From contig CP066552.1 in the NCBI GenBank assembly GCA_016415585.1, positions 1,054,001 through 1,118,000 of the forward strand: a stretch of DNA of 64,000 bases, read 5' to 3'. A program made the position numbers and the translations under genes. The notes below the pieces were generated by a model. That model searched no databases and had not been told where the DNA came from. It worked only from the letters and a program-made list of their open reading frames with translations. Source of the DNA: Pectobacterium carotovorum. GTDB taxonomy: Bacteria; Pseudomonadota; Gammaproteobacteria; Enterobacterales; Enterobacteriaceae. Below, one piece after another: positions 1-9,639 of the stretch (its first letter is position 1; the number at the start of each line of letters is the position of its first letter).

Positions 1-266
1 AGCAGTTCAGACACGCGTTCACTGGCGTCCGGCTGTGTCGGGTGCCACGCCAGAATCGGACCAAGGCTTTCGCCGACAACGGCGGAGACTAACGCACTTT
101 GCGTCGGAAAATAGCGGTAAGCCGTCGCGCGTGAAAGCTGAGCCGCAGCAGCAACATCGGTAATGGAAGGGAATATGCCTTGATCGAACATATTCATGGC
201 GGTATCAATTAGTAAACGACGGGTTTTCGCCCGTGTTGATGTCAGTTTTTCATCCCGTTCAATCAC
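1..266 (-). CDS. TetR/AcrR-family transcriptional regulator, partial (N-terminal part)
   Basis: Reading the minus strand from a GTG at 264-266, preceded by GAGG at 5-base spacing, gives about 88 residues before the window edge. The start contains a typical TetR helix-turn-helix: TSTRAKTRRLLIDTAMNMF, then ITDVAAAAQLSRATAYRYF, the recognition helix ending in the YRYFP signature. The ligand-binding domain is outside the window. The gene diverges from the Tm-1-like operon starting at 554, and the shared 287-bp gap holds two palindromic sites, so it probably represses that operon and itself. The family is clear; the effector is unknown. Confidence 0.8.
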   Translation of the reverse strand, partial: MIERDEKLTSTRAKTRRLLIDTAMNMFDQGIFPSITDVAAAAQLSRATAYRYFPTQSALVSAVVGESLGPILAWHPTQPDASERVSEL

Positions 267-399
267 ATAGACCTCATTGAATTTTCGGGCCGGACGCTAT
301 CGGGCAGTACGGCGTTGTCGCCTGAACTATAGCAAATTGCGTGATTCTAGTGCCACGTCAAGCTTTCTTACTGTTAATGTAATGTCATTCATAACATTT

Positions 400-457
400 T
401 GAGACTTTTGTCTCATTTGGGTATTTAATGGTTTGTCTTTCTGATACTCAAGTCTCA
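400..457. promoter_or_regulatory. Pair of putative TetR operators in the divergent promoter region
   Basis: Positions 400-415 read TGAGACTTTTGTCTCA, a perfect inverted repeat of 6-bp arms around TTTT. Positions 442-457 (TGATACTCAAGTCTCA) match it at 12 of 16 positions. The centres are 42 bp apart, four helical turns, so two dimers would sit on the same DNA face. The sites lie between the TetR start (266) and the operon start (554). Operator function is inferred from symmetry and position. The remainder of the 267-553 gap is AT-rich and presumably holds both promoters. Confidence 0.5.
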
Positions 458-553
458 ATATGGCGGCGAATTAATCTAGCCTGTTTTTAGTTTTTATAAT
501 TTTCATTTATATCAATCTGTTAATTGTTTCGCTAACGGTGGGAGGGATACCAA

Positions 554-1777
554 GTGGGAAGTGAAGTTGGCAGCGTTTATATTGCAAGTACCGCTGATAC
601 TAAAGGAAAAGAACAGATTTACGTCCGCGATCTGATTGCCGCTACAGGCTTAAAAACGGTCACGATCGATCTGTCAACGACACCGCCGTCAACGGATTCA
701 CAGGTGTCAGATGCGACAGATATCAGCGCAGCAACGGTGGCATCGTACCATCCGCAGGGCGTATCGGCGGTGTTTTGCCATGACAGAGGGCTGGCTATTA
801 GCGCCATGGCCGTTGCATTTGAGCACTTCATGCTGTCTCGCGATGATACTGCTGGGCTGCTCGGGCTTGGCGGTTCTGGTGGTACGGCACTGATTACGCC
901 CGCGATGCAGGCTTTACCGATTGGTATGCCGAAGCTGATGGTCTCGACGATGGCCTCCGGCGATATTTCCGGCTACATCGGCGCCAGCGATATCAGCATG
1001 ATGTATTCCGTTACCGATGTGGCGGGCCTGAACCGTATTTCTCGTCAGGTTCTCGGCAACGCCGCGCACCAGATTGCCGGTGCCGTGAAGTTTCATATTC
1101 AGGAGCATCATGACGATAAACCCGCGATTGGCCTGACCATGTTTGGGGTTACGACGCCGTGCATTCAGGAAGCCAGCGCATTGCTGGAGGCAGAGTTTGA
1201 CTGTCTGGTCTTTCACGCGACGGGTAGCGGTGGGAAAGCGATGGAAAAGCTGGTGGACAGCCATTTGCTCACTGGCGTGCTCGACCTTACCACGACAGAG
1301 GTGTGCGATTTACTGTTTGATGGCGTGCTGGCCTGCGGGCCGGAACGGTTTGATGCGATAGCCAAGACGCAGGTGCCTTACGTGGCGTCTTGCGGCGCGC
1401 TGGATATGGTGAATTTTGGCGCGCCCGCCAGCGTGCCGGAGAAATACGCGCATCGCCTGTTCTACAACCACAACGCGCAGGTCACCCTGATGCGTACCAC
1501 GATAGATGAAAATATCGTGATGGCGCGCTGGATTGGGGAGAAACTCAACCGCTGTGAAGGCGACGTGCGCTTCCTGATCCCAGAAGGCGGCTTCTCCGCG
1601 CTGGATGCGCCGGATCAGGCATTCTGGCACCCGGAAGCACGTGACGCGTTTATCAGCACGTTGGAGAGCGTCGTTCAGCAAACGGCAAGACGACAGATTA
1701 TTCGTCTGCCTTTCCATATTAACGATCCTTTATTTGCCCATGCCGCAGTCGATGCGTTTCGGGCGTTAGTGAAATAA
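554..1777 (+). CDS. Tm-1-like ATP-binding domain protein (UPF0261 family)
   Basis: 407 residues, starting at GTG behind a strong GGAGGG Shine-Dalgarno (541-546). The N-terminus [13 protein letters not shown] and the glycine-rich block GLGGSGGT (residues 104-111) followed by [17 protein letters not shown] are typical of UPF0261, the family that forms the N-terminal domain of the tomato tobamovirus-resistance protein Tm-1. A second glycine block, [13 protein letters not shown], follows. No signal peptide or membrane segment is visible, so it should be cytosolic. It lies 12 bp upstream of the TIM-barrel gene at 1790, which corresponds to the other half of Tm-1. The bacterial function is not established; ATP-dependent small-molecule chemistry is a guess. 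Confidence 0.85.
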   Translation: MGSEVGSVYIASTADTKGKEQIYVRDLIAATGLKTVTIDLSTTPPSTDSQVSDATDISAATVASYHPQGVSAVFCHDRGLAISAMAVAFEHFMLSRDDTAGLLGLGGSGGTALITPAMQALPIGMPKLMVSTMASGDISGYIGASDISMMYSVTDVAGLNRISRQVLGNAAHQIAGAVKFHIQEHHDDKPAIGLTMFGVTTPCIQEASALLEAEFDCLVFHATGSGGKAMEKLVDSHLLTGVLDLTTTEVCDLLFDGVLACGPERFDAIAKTQVPYVASCGALDMVNFGAPASVPEKYAHRLFYNHNAQVTLMRTTIDENIVMARWIGEKLNRCEGDVRFLIPEGGFSALDAPDQAFWHPEARDAFISTLESVVQQTARRQIIRLPFHINDPLFAHAAVDAFRALVK

Positions 1778-1789
1778 GAAGGGAGAAGC

Positions 1790-2623
1790 ATGATGTCAGG
1801 CATTAATCGTCAGGAACTGCTGGCAAAATTTCGCGACATGATCGCGCGTCGCGAGCCGATTATCGGCGGTGGTGCGGGAACGGGGCTTTCCGCGAAATGT
1901 GAAGAATCGGGCGGCATCGATCTGATCGTGATCTACAACTCTGGGCGCTATCGCATGGCGGGGAGAGGTTCGCTGGCTGGCCTGTTGGCTTACGGCAACG
2001 CGAATGAGATCGTCGTGGATATGGCGAAAGAAGTGCTGCCGGTTGTGAAGCACACGCCGGTGCTGGCAGGCGTAAACGGAACCGATCCTTTCTGTCAGTT
2101 TGATAAATTTCTGGATGACCTGAAAGCGCTGGGTTTCTCTGGCGTGCAGAACTTCCCAACCGTTGGGCTGATTGACGGTAATTTCCGCGCCAATCTGGAA
2201 GAAACCGGAATGGGGTACGCGCTGGAAGTGGACATGATTCGCCTGGCGCACGAAAAAGATATGCTGACCACGCCTTACGTGTTCAGTGCGGCAGATGCCG
2301 TCGCGATGACGAAAGCGGGGGCGGATATTATTGTGCCGCACATGGGGTTAACCACTGGCGGTAATATTGGGGCGGAAACGGCGCTTAATCTGGCGGATTG
2401 CGTTCCGTTGATTAATCACTGGGCAGATGAGGCGAAGTCCATCCGTAAGGATGTGATTGTGCTGTGTCACGGCGGACCGATTTCAACACCGCAGGACGCA
2501 CAGTTCATTATGGATCACTGCCCGCAGTGCGATGGTTTTTACGGTGCCAGCTCTATGGAGCGGCTGCCGACAGAAACCGCGTTAACGGCTACTACACAGC
2601 AATTCAAAAAAATTAAGCGTTAA
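1790..2623 (+). CDS. Phosphoenolpyruvate hydrolase-family TIM-barrel protein
   Basis: 277 residues. Two adjacent ATGs (1790, 1793) follow GGGAG at 1781-1785; the second has the better spacing. The sequence is that of the TIM-barrel family annotated as phosphoenolpyruvate hydrolase or IGPS-like: an N-terminal [19 protein letters not shown], then [20 protein letters not shown], and [15 protein letters not shown] in the second half. It is the counterpart of the C-terminal domain of tomato Tm-1 and is almost certainly co-transcribed with the preceding gene. The enzymatic assignment in databases is tentative, and substrate and pathway are unknown. A good terminator follows at 2703. Confidence 0.8.
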   Translation: MMSGINRQELLAKFRDMIARREPIIGGGAGTGLSAKCEESGGIDLIVIYNSGRYRMAGRGSLAGLLAYGNANEIVVDMAKEVLPVVKHTPVLAGVNGTDPFCQFDKFLDDLKALGFSGVQNFPTVGLIDGNFRANLEETGMGYALEVDMIRLAHEKDMLTTPYVFSAADAVAMTKAGADIIVPHMGLTTGGNIGAETALNLADCVPLINHWADEAKSIRKDVIVLCHGGPISTPQDAQFIMDHCPQCDGFYGASSMERLPTETALTATTQQFKKIKR

Positions 2624-2702
2624 CAGACTTTTTTGGCTCTATACCTAGCCGATGTCCTAAAGCAGGAAGAAGGCAGGTAAATTGCGCCAATATCAGGGAA
2701 TG

Positions 2703-2732
2703 CGGCCAGCACATGCTGGCCGTAGTTTTTTG
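2703..2732 (+). terminator. Rho-independent terminator after the Tm-1-like operon
   Basis: Stem CGGCCAGC / GCTGGCCG with loop ACAT, then GTAG and a run of six T. It closes the two-gene operon and separates it from the hydrolase at 2836. Confidence 0.8.
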
Positions 2733-2835
2733 TGTCCTAAACAGAGGTACTAAATAGCGTTTTAGGTCGCACAGGGAAGAAAGTCATTGTTATAACTGCT
2801 ATTTTTCACAGTGCAGAAACTTCGGAGAAATAGGT

Positions 2836-3879
2836 ATGACATGGCGCATCACGATAGGATTGATAACGAATTTGCTACTCAGCTTTGCCGTTATGGCGAA
2901 TGTTGGCATTGGGTTTCAACAAATAACGCTGGCTGATGAGGCCAATAATAGGCCGCTGGAAGCTGCCGTATTTTATCCGGTTTCATCATCACAACAGACT
3001 GCGATAATCGGTGAGAATCCTGTATTTCCCGGTATCGCCGTAAGCAAAAATGCCGTGCCTGAGTCCGGTGAATATCCCCTGATTGTGGTTTCACACGGCT
3101 ATGGCGGGAGCTGGTTTAATCAACTCTGGCTGGCACAGGCGTTGGTCAAGCAAGGCTATATTGTTGCCGCGCCTAATCACCCAGGAACGACCACTAAAGA
3201 TATGCGGGTTGAGAAGGCTCAGGAGTTATGGCTACGGCCCAACGATATTAGCCGCGTTATTACCGCTTTACTCGCTGCCCCAGAAAAAACGGGGCGTGTT
3301 GATGCGCAGCGTATTGCCGCTGTTGGCCATTCGCTGGGGGGATGGACGGTATTGGAGTTAGCGGGCGGGCGTTTTAGCACGCAGCAATTTGAGCGTGATT
3401 GTCTGACGCATGTTGGGCTGGCGTCCTGCAAAGCCTATGAAAAGATGCATATCGCAAAGAATGCGTCATTACGTGCGCAGCTTGATAAGCCATTGGCGGA
3501 TCCGCGTGTCAGTGCGGTGGTATCGCTGGATATGGGGCTGGCGCGAGGGTTTACCGCGGAGAGTCTTGCGGCAATACACATTCCTGTTTTGATCGTTGCG
3601 GCGGGGTATCCTAATGAGGAACTGCCTGCCGAGCTGGAATCTCACGATTTGGCACAGAAGCTGTCACCAGCGCATTCAGCCTATAAGGAAATTGCCGATG
3701 CGACGCATTTTAGCTTCATGCAGATTTGTAAGCCGGGTGCCATTGAGATCATTAATGCCGAGAACCCAGGGGATGGCATGATTTGTCTCGATGGCGGCGC
3801 ACGTCCGCGTGAGCAGATTCAGCAGGGCGTTGTGAAGGACATTAGCGATTTTCTTCAGGCGGCGTGGCGGAAGCCGTAG
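2836..3879 (+). CDS. Secreted alpha/beta hydrolase, dienelactone hydrolase-like
   Basis: 347 residues with a Sec-type signal peptide (about residues 1-21, ending FAVMA). The fold is indicated by the oxyanion strand IVVSHGYGGSW, the nucleophile elbow GHSLGG (Ser166) and a late His in DATHFSF (His291); the acid is probably Asp232. The layout resembles predicted dienelactone/acetylhydrolase lipases. The product should act in the periplasm or outside the cell, and its natural ester is unknown. Its last 38 bp overlap the 3' end of the opposing AraC-type gene, so the two transcripts are complementary at their ends. GGAGAAATAGGT upstream supplies the ribosome site. Confidence 0.8.
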   Translation: MTWRITIGLITNLLLSFAVMANVGIGFQQITLADEANNRPLEAAVFYPVSSSQQTAIIGENPVFPGIAVSKNAVPESGEYPLIVVSHGYGGSWFNQLWLAQALVKQGYIVAAPNHPGTTTKDMRVEKAQELWLRPNDISRVITALLAAPEKTGRVDAQRIAAVGHSLGGWTVLELAGGRFSTQQFERDCLTHVGLASCKAYEKMHIAKNASLRAQLDKPLADPRVSAVVSLDMGLARGFTAESLAAIHIPVLIVAAGYPNEELPAELESHDLAQKLSPAHSAYKEIADATHFSFMQICKPGAIEIINAENPGDGMICLDGGARPREQIQQGVVKDISDFLQAAWRKP

Positions 3880-4939
3880 CCTGTGCCCGAAGTGGGTGCT
3901 GACTACGCCAGACGCTGGGGCTCATCCCCGTGAGTCGCAAAAACTCGCGGTTGAAGTTTGATTTAGTCTGAAACCCGCTTTCCAGCATGATATCCGTGAT
4001 TCGTGCATCCGTTTGGCTGAGGAGGCGTTTAGCCTCCTCAATTCGGTATTCGTTCATCACCTGCGAGAAATTACGACCGTGCACGCGGTTGATGGTTTCG
4101 GACAGGCGTCTTAGCGGTATTCCCATGCGCCGGCTCAGGCGCTGAAGTGTCATGCTGGGGTCGGTGTATAACGCATGCGTGCGAATGAAGTCATCTAACG
4201 TTTTCGCCAGTTGGTGTTCATCATCGGTAGCTGGTAGCGCTTCCGGTTTCTGGTCATGTGTAACGCTAAGCTCAGCCTGCGTGTGTTGTGCAGAGTACGT
4301 GACGATAAGCAGGGTCAATATCGCCAGCATGATGATGTGGAATACGGTGATGATGGTCGCTGCGCTATTGCCGCTGTAGAAGGCGATATCCAGTGCGATG
4401 ACGATATCGATAGCGCCGGAGATAAGCACATACAGTCCGGCGATAAACGGTGCGCTTTTCCACTTGGGCAATGACGTTTGCAGACGGTGAGCGCTGTAAA
4501 TCAGCGTTGCCCCATAGCCGAAGTAAACACTTACCAGCATCAGATCGATGAGTGGAACGGTTGTTCTGTTTTGGATGGCGCTTGCGCCAAGGATGAGTAA
4601 GGGCGGTAACAGATGCCGGAGAGATCGTCGACGGTTGCGGTTTAAGGCATCTGAGACCTTTTCTCCATAGGGGAACAGGCAAAGCCATAACAGTGGCGGA
4701 ATGGATGCGGCAATGGCAGGTTGGATAAATGAGGGTAAGGCAACATGGCCGCCCCAGCGTAACGCTACCACTGTCAGAGCAAGACAGCTCACGCCGATGA
4801 GTATCGCCTCTGCTTTGGTATTGCGCGTTTTAGTCTCTTTATTTTGAATAGCCAGAAACTGGATGCGAAAAAACAAAATAACCAGCAGAAGTGCGGTAAT
4901 AAACGGTAAAGGAATCGCGGTCATCGTGTTTATCAACAA
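3842..4939 (-). CDS. AraC-family regulator with seven-helix membrane sensor domain
   Basis: 365 residues from a TTG at the 4939 end; the in-frame ATG at 4922-4924 (five codons later) is an alternative start. Residues 9-217 hold seven hydrophobic segments (about 9-30, 43-60, 71-92, 109-122, 128-150, 163-188, 193-217). A linker leads to a C-terminal AraC HTH domain (about 250-350) with the features RRMGIPLRRLSETIN and ITDIMLESGFQTKSNFNREF and the closing GMSPSVWR. This architecture suggests a membrane-bound one-component regulator. Its neighbour, the hydrolase ending at 3879, overlaps tail to tail and may be a target. The signal is unknown. Confidence 0.8.
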   Translation of the reverse strand: MLINTMTAIPLPFITALLLVILFFRIQFLAIQNKETKTRNTKAEAILIGVSCLALTVVALRWGGHVALPSFIQPAIAASIPPLLWLCLFPYGEKVSDALNRNRRRSLRHLLPPLLILGASAIQNRTTVPLIDLMLVSVYFGYGATLIYSAHRLQTSLPKWKSAPFIAGLYVLISGAIDIVIALDIAFYSGNSAATIITVFHIIMLAILTLLIVTYSAQHTQAELSVTHDQKPEALPATDDEHQLAKTLDDFIRTHALYTDPSMTLQRLSRRMGIPLRRLSETINRVHGRNFSQVMNEYRIEEAKRLLSQTDARITDIMLESGFQTKSNFNREFLRLTGMSPSVWRSQHPLRAQATASATPPEENR

Positions 4940-4968
4940 CGTTATTGTAGATATCTGGTCTGATGAAA

Positions 4969-4999
4969 CCGCGCTACCGGAGTAAACTCGGTAGCGCGG
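4969..4999 (-). terminator. Hairpin downstream of mltC
   Basis: A perfect 11-bp stem CCGCGCTACCG / CGGTAGCGCGG with a 9-nt loop, read on the minus strand just after the mltC stop. The following T-run is short (TTTCAT), so it is a plausible but not ideal intrinsic terminator. Confidence 0.55.
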
Positions 5000-5019
5000 C
5001 GTTCTGTGGTGCGCATGAA

Positions 5020-6093
5020 TTAGCGGCGGTAATTTTTCTGTGCCGTGTTCACTTTGTACAGATAGCGGCGTGATTCGCCAGACGGATGCTTCGTCGTCAG
5101 CGTTTGGTAGACATCGCCCGGTGACATGTTGTTGATAATGCCCACAGCGCGCTCGCGATCGCTGGAGAAGACGCGCAACACGCTGCCTGCGCCACCGTTA
5201 TATGCGGTGATGACGGCGTAGCGTTTCGACGTTGGGTTTTCAATACCGGCCAGATAGCTGTTCTTCAGAATCGACAGATAGGCGGTACCCGCGTCGATGT
5301 TTTGTTCTGGATCGAACAGATAGCTGCGGCTCGGCTGTCCCCATTTCCCTTTCATCTTGAAGACGTCGCGTCCTGCGCTGTGCTGCACCACCTGCATCAG
5401 ACCCAGTGCATCGGAATGGCTGACGGCGTAAGGGTTGAAGCTGGACTCTGTCTGCATAATCGCCAGAATCAGCGACTCTTCAATGCCGTAACGCTCGGAA
5501 GCCTTACGCACCAGCGGCAGGTATTTGTGTGCACGCTTGTCCAGATGGTTAGGGACGAGCTGCATCGTGACCGACCAGATTACGTGCAGGCCGGAGGTAC
5601 GTTTTTGCAGACGGTTCTGGAGCAGATAATCTGCGAAGCTGGCGGCACGGCCTTCCCAGCGGATCGGCTGTCCGGTGTTATCCAGTACCTGTCCATACAG
5701 CAGCGGCTCGCGGCTGATTTGAATATCGTTAGCGTCGGAATACAGGTCGGTGTTACTGGCGTCATCGCCCATCAGCAGGGTCGTGATAATCGCCTGACGC
5801 AGGCTGGCAACGGAGTTGGTTGCCGAAATGGTTTCGATAGTGATTGAACCGGCATCAAAGTTGATGTGGCTACGCGTCTGATATTGATCGGTGTATTTGA
5901 CGTAGTCTTTTGGGCCAGCGATCAGAACTTCATTCATCCCCCAGATATTTTCGATGTTGTGAGCAAATTGCCCCATCAAAATATCGAAGGCGTTGGTATC
6001 CTTGAGAAACTCTTCGTTGTCGGCATTCCCTTTGTTTCCCGAACAGGAAACCAGCAGTGGTGCAATCACCAGCAGCGCTAACATTTTCTTCAT
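5020..6093 (-). CDS. mltC: Membrane-bound lytic murein transglycosylase C
   Basis: 357 residues from the ATG at 6093 (start MKKMLALL). The open frame extends upstream to 6195 but that part overlaps yggX and lacks family similarity. The lipobox LLVSC places the lipidated Cys at residue 17, an outer-membrane lipoprotein. The C-terminal half carries the goose-type SLT fold with catalytic Glu in [14 protein letters not shown], followed by ALGLMQVV and [15 protein letters not shown]. It cleaves the MurNAc-GlcNAc bond of peptidoglycan with 1,6-anhydro product. The order mutY-yggX-mltC is conserved in Enterobacterales. Confidence 0.97.
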   Translation of the reverse strand: MKKMLALLVIAPLLVSCSGNKGNADNEEFLKDTNAFDILMGQFAHNIENIWGMNEVLIAGPKDYVKYTDQYQTRSHINFDAGSITIETISATNSVASLRQAIITTLLMGDDASNTDLYSDANDIQISREPLLYGQVLDNTGQPIRWEGRAASFADYLLQNRLQKRTSGLHVIWSVTMQLVPNHLDKRAHKYLPLVRKASERYGIEESLILAIMQTESSFNPYAVSHSDALGLMQVVQHSAGRDVFKMKGKWGQPSRSYLFDPEQNIDAGTAYLSILKNSYLAGIENPTSKRYAVITAYNGGAGSVLRVFSSDRERAVGIINNMSPGDVYQTLTTKHPSGESRRYLYKVNTAQKNYRR

Positions 6094-6145
6094 ATAACAA
6101 GCCGTGTCGGAATGGGGACGTAAGCGGGCCCGAAAGCCCGCAATC

Positions 6146-6418
6146 TCAGTGGCTCGGAGGCGTATAGCCTTCGATGTGTACGTCCTTCCCTTCAAACAGG
6201 AACTTGATCATTTCCTGTTCCAGTAGCTTACGGTCGTCAACATTCATCATGCTGAGCTTTTTCTCGTTGATCAGCATGGTTTGCTTGGTTTGCCATTGCG
6301 CCCAGGCTTCTTTAGAGATTTCGTTATAGATGCGCTTGCCCAGATCGCCGGGATAGAGCTGGAAATCCTGCCCTTCGGCGTCGCGTTGTAAAAAAGTACA
6401 AAAAATCGTTCTGCTCAT
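6146..6418 (-). CDS. yggX: Fe(II)-trafficking / oxidative protection protein YggX
   Basis: 90 residues, the usual length. The start [19 protein letters not shown] contains the family's single conserved Cys7, and the body includes [18 protein letters not shown] and [13 protein letters not shown]. YggX protects Fe-S proteins and DNA from oxidative damage and is part of the SoxRS-linked response in E. coli and Salmonella. The ATG overlaps the mutY stop by 4 bp, so the two are translationally coupled, pairing an Fe-S enzyme with an Fe-S maintenance factor. Confidence 0.97.
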   Translation of the reverse strand: MSRTIFCTFLQRDAEGQDFQLYPGDLGKRIYNEISKEAWAQWQTKQTMLINEKKLSMMNVDDRKLLEQEMIKFLFEGKDVHIEGYTPPSH

Positions 6419-7518
6419 GCTTCTTCCTCATCAATTGCGCAGGCATTCAAACGTGTTGACTGCGGGTGAGCCAACTCCCTCAGCAGGCGTTCTACCGGGG
6501 CGGCCAGTCCGACAGACGGCGGCTGCGCTAAGTTATACCAGAGACCTGCACCGTCATCCATGCAGGACCTGTTTTGTGAGCGATCGGTCTGCGATACGTC
6601 CAGCCAGAGCGGAACGATATCCAGATGAAAATGGCTGAATGTGTGGCGGAACGCGACAAGCTGTTGCAATCCATCAGGATTCAGACCACGTTGTTGCAGC
6701 CAGAGTTCCAATTCCCGACGTTCGCTGAACTGCGGGAAGCAAAATAGCCCGCCCCACAGGCCGACGGCGGGGCGCTGTTGCAGCCAGACTTGAGAACCCT
6801 GTTGCATCAGCAGGAACCAGCCAGTTTTCTCTGGCAGCGTCTGCTTCGGTTTCTTGCCGGGGTATTGCGCCCAGCTGTGGTTGGCGTAGGCAATGCAGCC
6901 GGTGCTCAGCGGGCACAGCTCGCACTTGGGGCGGCTGCGGGTGCAGACTATCGCACCGAGATCCATCATCGCCTGATTAAACTGGCTGACGCCCTCTGCT
7001 GGCGTGACGTCTTCACTCCGCGCCCACAGTTTCTTTTCGACCTCTTTCTTGCCCGGCCAGCCGTCAACGGCGTAGCAGCGTGCCAGCACGCGCTTCACAT
7101 TACCGTCGAGAATCGGGTAATGCTGACCGAGAGCGAGCGACAGCACCGCGCCGGCGGTGGAACGCCCGACGCCCGGCAACGCCGCGACTTCATCAAAGGT
7201 GGTGGGGAATTCGCCGCCGTGACGTGACACGATGGTCTGTGCCGCTTTGTGTAGATTACGCGCACGGGCGTAGTAGCCCAGCCCGGTCCACAAGTGGAGC
7301 ACTTCATCCAGCGGTGCTGCCGCCAGTGCACTGACGTTCGGAAAGCGTTCCATAAAGCGTTGGAAATAGGGGATAACCGTGGTGACCTGCGTTTGTTGCA
7401 ACATCACTTCGGATAGCCATACTTTATAGGGAGTTTTCTCAAGCTGCCACGGCAGGGTTTTGCGGCCATAGCGTTGGTACCAGTCCAGCACCTGATGGGC
7501 GAACTGTTGCGCTTGCAT
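6415..7518 (-). CDS. mutY: A/G-specific adenine DNA glycosylase
   Basis: 367 residues counted from the second of two adjacent ATGs. That start gives exact E. coli numbering: Glu37 in [10 protein letters not shown] and Asp138 in [12 protein letters not shown] as catalytic residues, the helix-hairpin-helix [14 protein letters not shown], and the [4Fe-4S] cysteines 192, 199, 202 and 208 (C-x6-C-x2-C-x5-C). The C-terminal domain (about 225-350) is the MutT-like part that recognises 8-oxoG. It removes A mispaired with 8-oxoG. It is divergent from trmB across a 168-bp promoter gap, as in E. coli. Confidence 0.98.
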   Translation of the reverse strand: MQAQQFAHQVLDWYQRYGRKTLPWQLEKTPYKVWLSEVMLQQTQVTTVIPYFQRFMERFPNVSALAAAPLDEVLHLWTGLGYYARARNLHKAAQTIVSRHGGEFPTTFDEVAALPGVGRSTAGAVLSLALGQHYPILDGNVKRVLARCYAVDGWPGKKEVEKKLWARSEDVTPAEGVSQFNQAMMDLGAIVCTRSRPKCELCPLSTGCIAYANHSWAQYPGKKPKQTLPEKTGWFLLMQQGSQVWLQQRPAVGLWGGLFCFPQFSERRELELWLQQRGLNPDGLQQLVAFRHTFSHFHLDIVPLWLDVSQTDRSQNRSCMDDGAGLWYNLAQPPSVGLAAPVERLLRELAHPQSTRLNACAIDEEEA

Positions 7519-7686
7519 CATAAAATGGGGTCACTATCCGGCAGGTAAAAAGTTTGATAGCGATTCCAGCACAGAGTGAATGTGCTGTAAACCGGAACTT
7601 TCCGAGGCAGTGGGCTTGCTAAACCACGGTATCCTTGCATAATGCGCGTTTCCTTAACGAAATCGGACAGCAAGTAAGCACTCTTT

Positions 7687-8406
7687 ATGATTAACAACGT
7701 CATTTCACCGGAATTTGATGAAAATGGGCGCCCGATGCGTCGTATCCGCAGTTTTGTCCGCCGTCAAGGGCGCTTGACCAACGGGCAGCAGCTGGCGCTG
7801 GATAACTACTGGCCGGTGATGGGCGTGGAATATCAGACCGAGCAGGTAGATTTTAACGCGCTATTTGGCCGTGACGCCCCTGTGGTGCTGGAGATCGGTT
7901 TTGGGATGGGCGCCTCGCTGGTGACGATGGCCGCACAGCATCCCGAGCAGAATTTCCTCGGTATCGAAGTTCACCTGCCGGGCGTGGGGGCATGTCTCGC
8001 TGCCGCACAGGAAGCGGGAATCAGCAATCTGCGCGTGATGTGTCACGATGCGATCGAAGTGCTGATGAATATGATCCCGGATGGCTCACTGTCTATGGTT
8101 CAACTCTTCTTCCCCGATCCGTGGCACAAAGCCCGCCATAATAAACGCCGTATCGTTCAGGTGCCTTTCGTCCAACTGGTACAGAGTAAGCTGAAAGTCG
8201 GCGGCGTGTTCCACATGGCAACAGACTGGGAACCTTATGCGCAACATATGCTCGAAGTGATGACCTCTGTCACCGAGTACCGTAATCTTTCCAATAATAA
8301 TGAGTACGTTGAGCGGCCGGAGTCCCGTCCGCTGACGAAATTTGAAGCACGCGGCCAGCGTTTGGGGCATGGCGTGTGGGATCTGATGTTTGAGAGGATA
8401 AAATAA
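7687..8406 (+). CDS. trmB: tRNA (guanine-N7-)-methyltransferase
   Basis: 239 residues, equal to E. coli TrmB. The SAM-binding motif is [13 protein letters not shown], followed by the acidic [12 protein letters not shown], and the family signature [19 protein letters not shown] is present. It makes m7G46 in tRNA variable loops in the cytoplasm. yggL starts 1 bp after the stop, so they form one operon. Confidence 0.98.
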   Translation: MINNVISPEFDENGRPMRRIRSFVRRQGRLTNGQQLALDNYWPVMGVEYQTEQVDFNALFGRDAPVVLEIGFGMGASLVTMAAQHPEQNFLGIEVHLPGVGACLAAAQEAGISNLRVMCHDAIEVLMNMIPDGSLSMVQLFFPDPWHKARHNKRRIVQVPFVQLVQSKLKVGGVFHMATDWEPYAQHMLEVMTSVTEYRNLSNNNEYVERPESRPLTKFEARGQRLGHGVWDLMFERIK

Positions 8407-8407
8407 A

Positions 8408-8752
8408 ATGGCACAAGCTCGTAGCCGTCGTTTACGTAAAAAACTTCACATTGATGAGTTTCAGGAATTAGGTTTTTCTGTCAGCTTCCGCTTTCCAGAA
8501 GGCACTAGCGTCGAAGATATCGATAAGCTGATGGATAAGTTCGTTGACGACGTCATTGAACCACAAGGACTGGCATTCGAAGGCAGCGGTTATTTGCTCT
8601 GGGAAGGCCTGATCTGTCTGCAAAAAATCGGTCACTGCACCGAAGAGCATCGCCAACTGGTGAGCCGCTGGTTGGAAGAGCAGAAACTGACGGACGTGAA
8701 AGTCAGCAACCTGTTCGATATCTGGTGGGATCTGCCAGAACACCTGCTGTAA
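8408..8752 (+). CDS. yggL: YggL, DUF469 ribosome-associated protein
   Basis: 114 residues. The basic start ARSRRLRKKLHIDEFQELGF and the segment GSGYLLWEGLICLQKIGHC identify the YggL family (about 108 residues in E. coli, with a short extra C-terminus here). The E. coli protein has been reported bound to the large ribosomal subunit; the exact role is not settled. It has no signal peptide. Its ribosome site (AGAGGA) lies inside the end of trmB, indicating coupling. Confidence 0.93.
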   Translation: MAQARSRRLRKKLHIDEFQELGFSVSFRFPEGTSVEDIDKLMDKFVDDVIEPQGLAFEGSGYLLWEGLICLQKIGHCTEEHRQLVSRWLEEQKLTDVKVSNLFDIWWDLPEHLL

Positions 8753-8773
8753 TCCTTGGTCTTATCAAGGCAT

Positions 8774-8797
8774 GCCTGAGCTGATTCTGGCTCAGGC
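8774..8797 (+). terminator. Hairpin after yggL
   Basis: Stem GCCTGAGC / GCTCAGGC with an 8-nt loop in the yggL-yggN gap. There is no real T-run after it, so it may attenuate rather than stop transcription. Confidence 0.35.
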
Positions 8798-8866
8798 GTT
8801 ATCCGCCTCATCAAAGGGCGGATTGTCGCTCTCCCGCCACTGCCGTTGTTTTCTTCAGGAGAAAAT

Positions 8867-9580
8867 ATGTCGCGTAAAATAACCTTGGGTTTATTGATGT
8901 TGCTGTCCTGGCAAGCGCAGGCGGCCTACCAGTGCAACGTGAATCCGCAGGACGACATTGTTATCAGTCCGCAACACGTACAGGTCGTGGGTGCCAGCGG
9001 CAATTTACAGCTTTCCCCGCAGGGCGATATCGTCCGTAACGGTACACCGCTGACCCTGAACGCCGAACAGCGCCAGAAAGCCAAAGCCTATCAGGCGGAT
9101 TTACGCCAGCAGCTGCCGTGGATCGATCAGGGTGCGCAGCAGCATCTTGAAAAAGCGCGAGTCGCGCTGGATAACGTCATCGTGCAAGAGCTTGGCAGCG
9201 ACAGCAATGTGCGCAATCGTCTGACTACGCTGGATAAACAGCTCAAGCAGCAGATGAACCGAATTATCGAACACCGCAGCGATGGCCTGACGTTCCACCA
9301 TCAGGCGATTAAGCAAGTTGAGCAAGATGGCAAACAGCTCGTACAGCAAAGCATGGGCGGCGTCTTGCAGGACAGCCTGAACGAGATGGGCGTAAAACAG
9401 ATGTCCAGCGGCGGCAACCCGCTACAGGCGATGATGGGCAACCTCGGTGGCTTGCAGAAAGCGATTCAGGCCGAGTGGAACAATCAGGAACTGGAGTTCC
9501 AGCGCTTCGGTAATGACGTATGTAGCCGCGTCACATCGCTGGAAAACCAGCGTAAGAGTCTGTTGCAGACGCTGAAGTAA
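8867..9580 (+). CDS. yggN: YggN, periplasmic DUF2884 protein
   Basis: 237 residues starting at the ATG at 8867 behind CAGGAGAAAAT; an ATG seven codons upstream would spoil the signal peptide. The signal peptide (MSRKITLGLLMLLSWQAQA) is followed by a mature protein beginning AYQCNVNPQDDIVISPQHVQV. The rest is rich in Gln and predicted helix (KQLKQQMNRIIEHRSDG). It belongs to the DUF2884/YggN family; the function is unknown. It follows trmB-yggL as in E. coli. The next gene, tas, is not its E. coli neighbour. Confidence 0.9.
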   Translation: MSRKITLGLLMLLSWQAQAAYQCNVNPQDDIVISPQHVQVVGASGNLQLSPQGDIVRNGTPLTLNAEQRQKAKAYQADLRQQLPWIDQGAQQHLEKARVALDNVIVQELGSDSNVRNRLTTLDKQLKQQMNRIIEHRSDGLTFHHQAIKQVEQDGKQLVQQSMGGVLQDSLNEMGVKQMSSGGNPLQAMMGNLGGLQKAIQAEWNNQELEFQRFGNDVCSRVTSLENQRKSLLQTLK

Positions 9581-9610
9581 TCGTTCAACGTTCTGTACAA
9601 CGCATTAAAG

Positions 9611-9636
9611 AAAACCGGGCGATGCCCGGTTTTTTG
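9611..9636. terminator. Bidirectional terminator between yggN and tas
   Basis: Stem AACCGGGC / GCCCGGTT, loop GAT, flanked by an A-rich tract on the left and T6 on the right, so it can stop both convergent genes. Confidence 0.85.
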
Positions 9637-9639
9637 CGT

